In this document: piece by piece, positions 13,604 through 13,982 of the stretch | Numbering within the stretch: the stretch's first letter is position 1 | Layout: every line of letters begins with the position of its first letter | NCBI GenBank assembly: GCA_910585355.1 | Contig: CAJUDN010000015.1 | Span: 16,481-30,462 of the forward strand | Reading direction: 5' to 3' | Length of the DNA: 13,982 nt | Origin: an uncultured Lachnospiraceae bacterium | Lineage (GTDB): Bacteria > Bacillota_A > Clostridia > Lachnospirales > Lachnospiraceae | Notes under the pieces: model-generated | Database searches by the model: none | What the model was told of the DNA's origin: nothing | What the model saw: the letters and a program-made list of their open reading frames with translations, nothing else | Translations under genes and position numbers: made by a program

Positions 13604-13982
13604 TGAAAGTGGATGACCTTAAGGAACAGGAGGCTGTTGTGGAGGCTGTTTTGTTCACCATGGGCCGGTCTGTGGAAATAAGACAACTGGCCGCCGCCCT
13701 GGAAACGGGGGAGAAAGAGGCGGGGGAAGCTGCTGAACGTCTGAAAAAGAGATATGAGGAGTCTGTCTGCGGTATGCAGATCGTGCGCCTGGAGGACAGT
13801 TATCAGATGTGCACCAGAACCGGATATTATGAAAATCTGATCCGGGTGGCCGCCACACCGAAAAAACAGGTGCTCACCGACGTGGTTATGGAAACCTTAG
13901 CCATCATCGCTTACAAGCAGCCGGTGACCAAAGCGGAGATTGAGAAAATACGGGGCGTGAAATCGGATCATGCGGTGAACCG
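13603..13982 (+). CDS. scpB: Segregation and condensation protein B, N-terminal part (3' truncated by window)
   Basis: The start ATG (13603-13605) shares its A with the TGA of scpA, and GGAGG (13591-13595) lies 7 nt upstream. The frame stays open to the window end (126 complete codons). It begins MKVDDLKEQEAVVEAVLFTM and contains the family hallmark METLAIIAYKQPVTKAEIEK followed by IRGVKSDHAVN. ScpB dimers of tandem winged-helix domains bind the middle of ScpA in the SMC condensin complex. The visible part covers the first winged-helix domain and the beginning of the second. The rest, usually 50-80 residues more, is outside the window. Confidence 0.95.
   Translation, partial: MKVDDLKEQEAVVEAVLFTMGRSVEIRQLAAALETGEKEAGEAAERLKKRYEESVCGMQIVRLEDSYQMCTRTGYYENLIRVAATPKKQVLTDVVMETLAIIAYKQPVTKAEIEKIRGVKSDHAVN

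Overview
The window looks like a chromosomal segment of a Gram-positive gut clostridium, most likely a Lachnospiraceae (Enterocloster/Hungatella/clostridioforme-type). This is inferred from the style of the proteins, the arginyl-tRNA synthetase - SNF2 helicase - D,D-carboxypeptidase - phosphoesterase - scpAB gene order, strong AGGAGG ribosome-binding sites, mid-range GC, and TTG starts. No rRNA, tRNA or species-specific marker is present, so the genus is a guess. All recognisable genes are on the + strand.

Region 1 (1-2401) is metabolism and transport. It opens inside a gene whose visible end is the cobalamin-binding cap and Rossmann domain of a MetH-type methionine synthase, joined to the missing part by an in-frame 12-bp tandem repeat (ETGK). 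A textbook promoter overlapping a perfect inverted repeat follows. A roughly 190-nt structured leader then leads into an AGCS-family sodium:alanine/glycine symporter, which ends at a strong intrinsic terminator.

Region 2 (2402-3132) is the accessory-looking part. It holds a 166-bp palindromic MITE-like element with perfect 20-bp terminal inverted repeats, inserted directly in front of the ribosome-binding site of a short AT-rich XRE regulator. Beyond that lie a promoter and protein-like remnants in shifting frames. An M20 amidohydrolase gene (3133-4314) follows, closed by one or two terminators.

Region 3 (4486-12570) is a long probable transcription unit with its own promoter: argS, a 1069-aa SNF2 helicase with a variant SWIM zinc motif, a secreted penicillin-binding-type D-Ala-D-Ala carboxypeptidase with repetitive linkers and C-terminal cell-wall-binding repeats, and a membrane-anchored metallophosphoesterase starting at TTG. 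Weak signals between the helicase and the carboxypeptidase mean the unit may be split there.

Region 4 (12571-end) has a second textbook promoter followed within about 90 nt by an intrinsic terminator. It therefore encodes either a small RNA or a transcription attenuator for the downstream genes. A further long hairpin precedes scpA and scpB (kleisin and partner of the SMC condensin complex). scpB overlaps scpA by one base and runs off the window.

No complete new multi-gene system is evident. The most interesting material is non-coding: the strand-asymmetric palindromic element, the symporter leader, and the short RNA in front of scpA.
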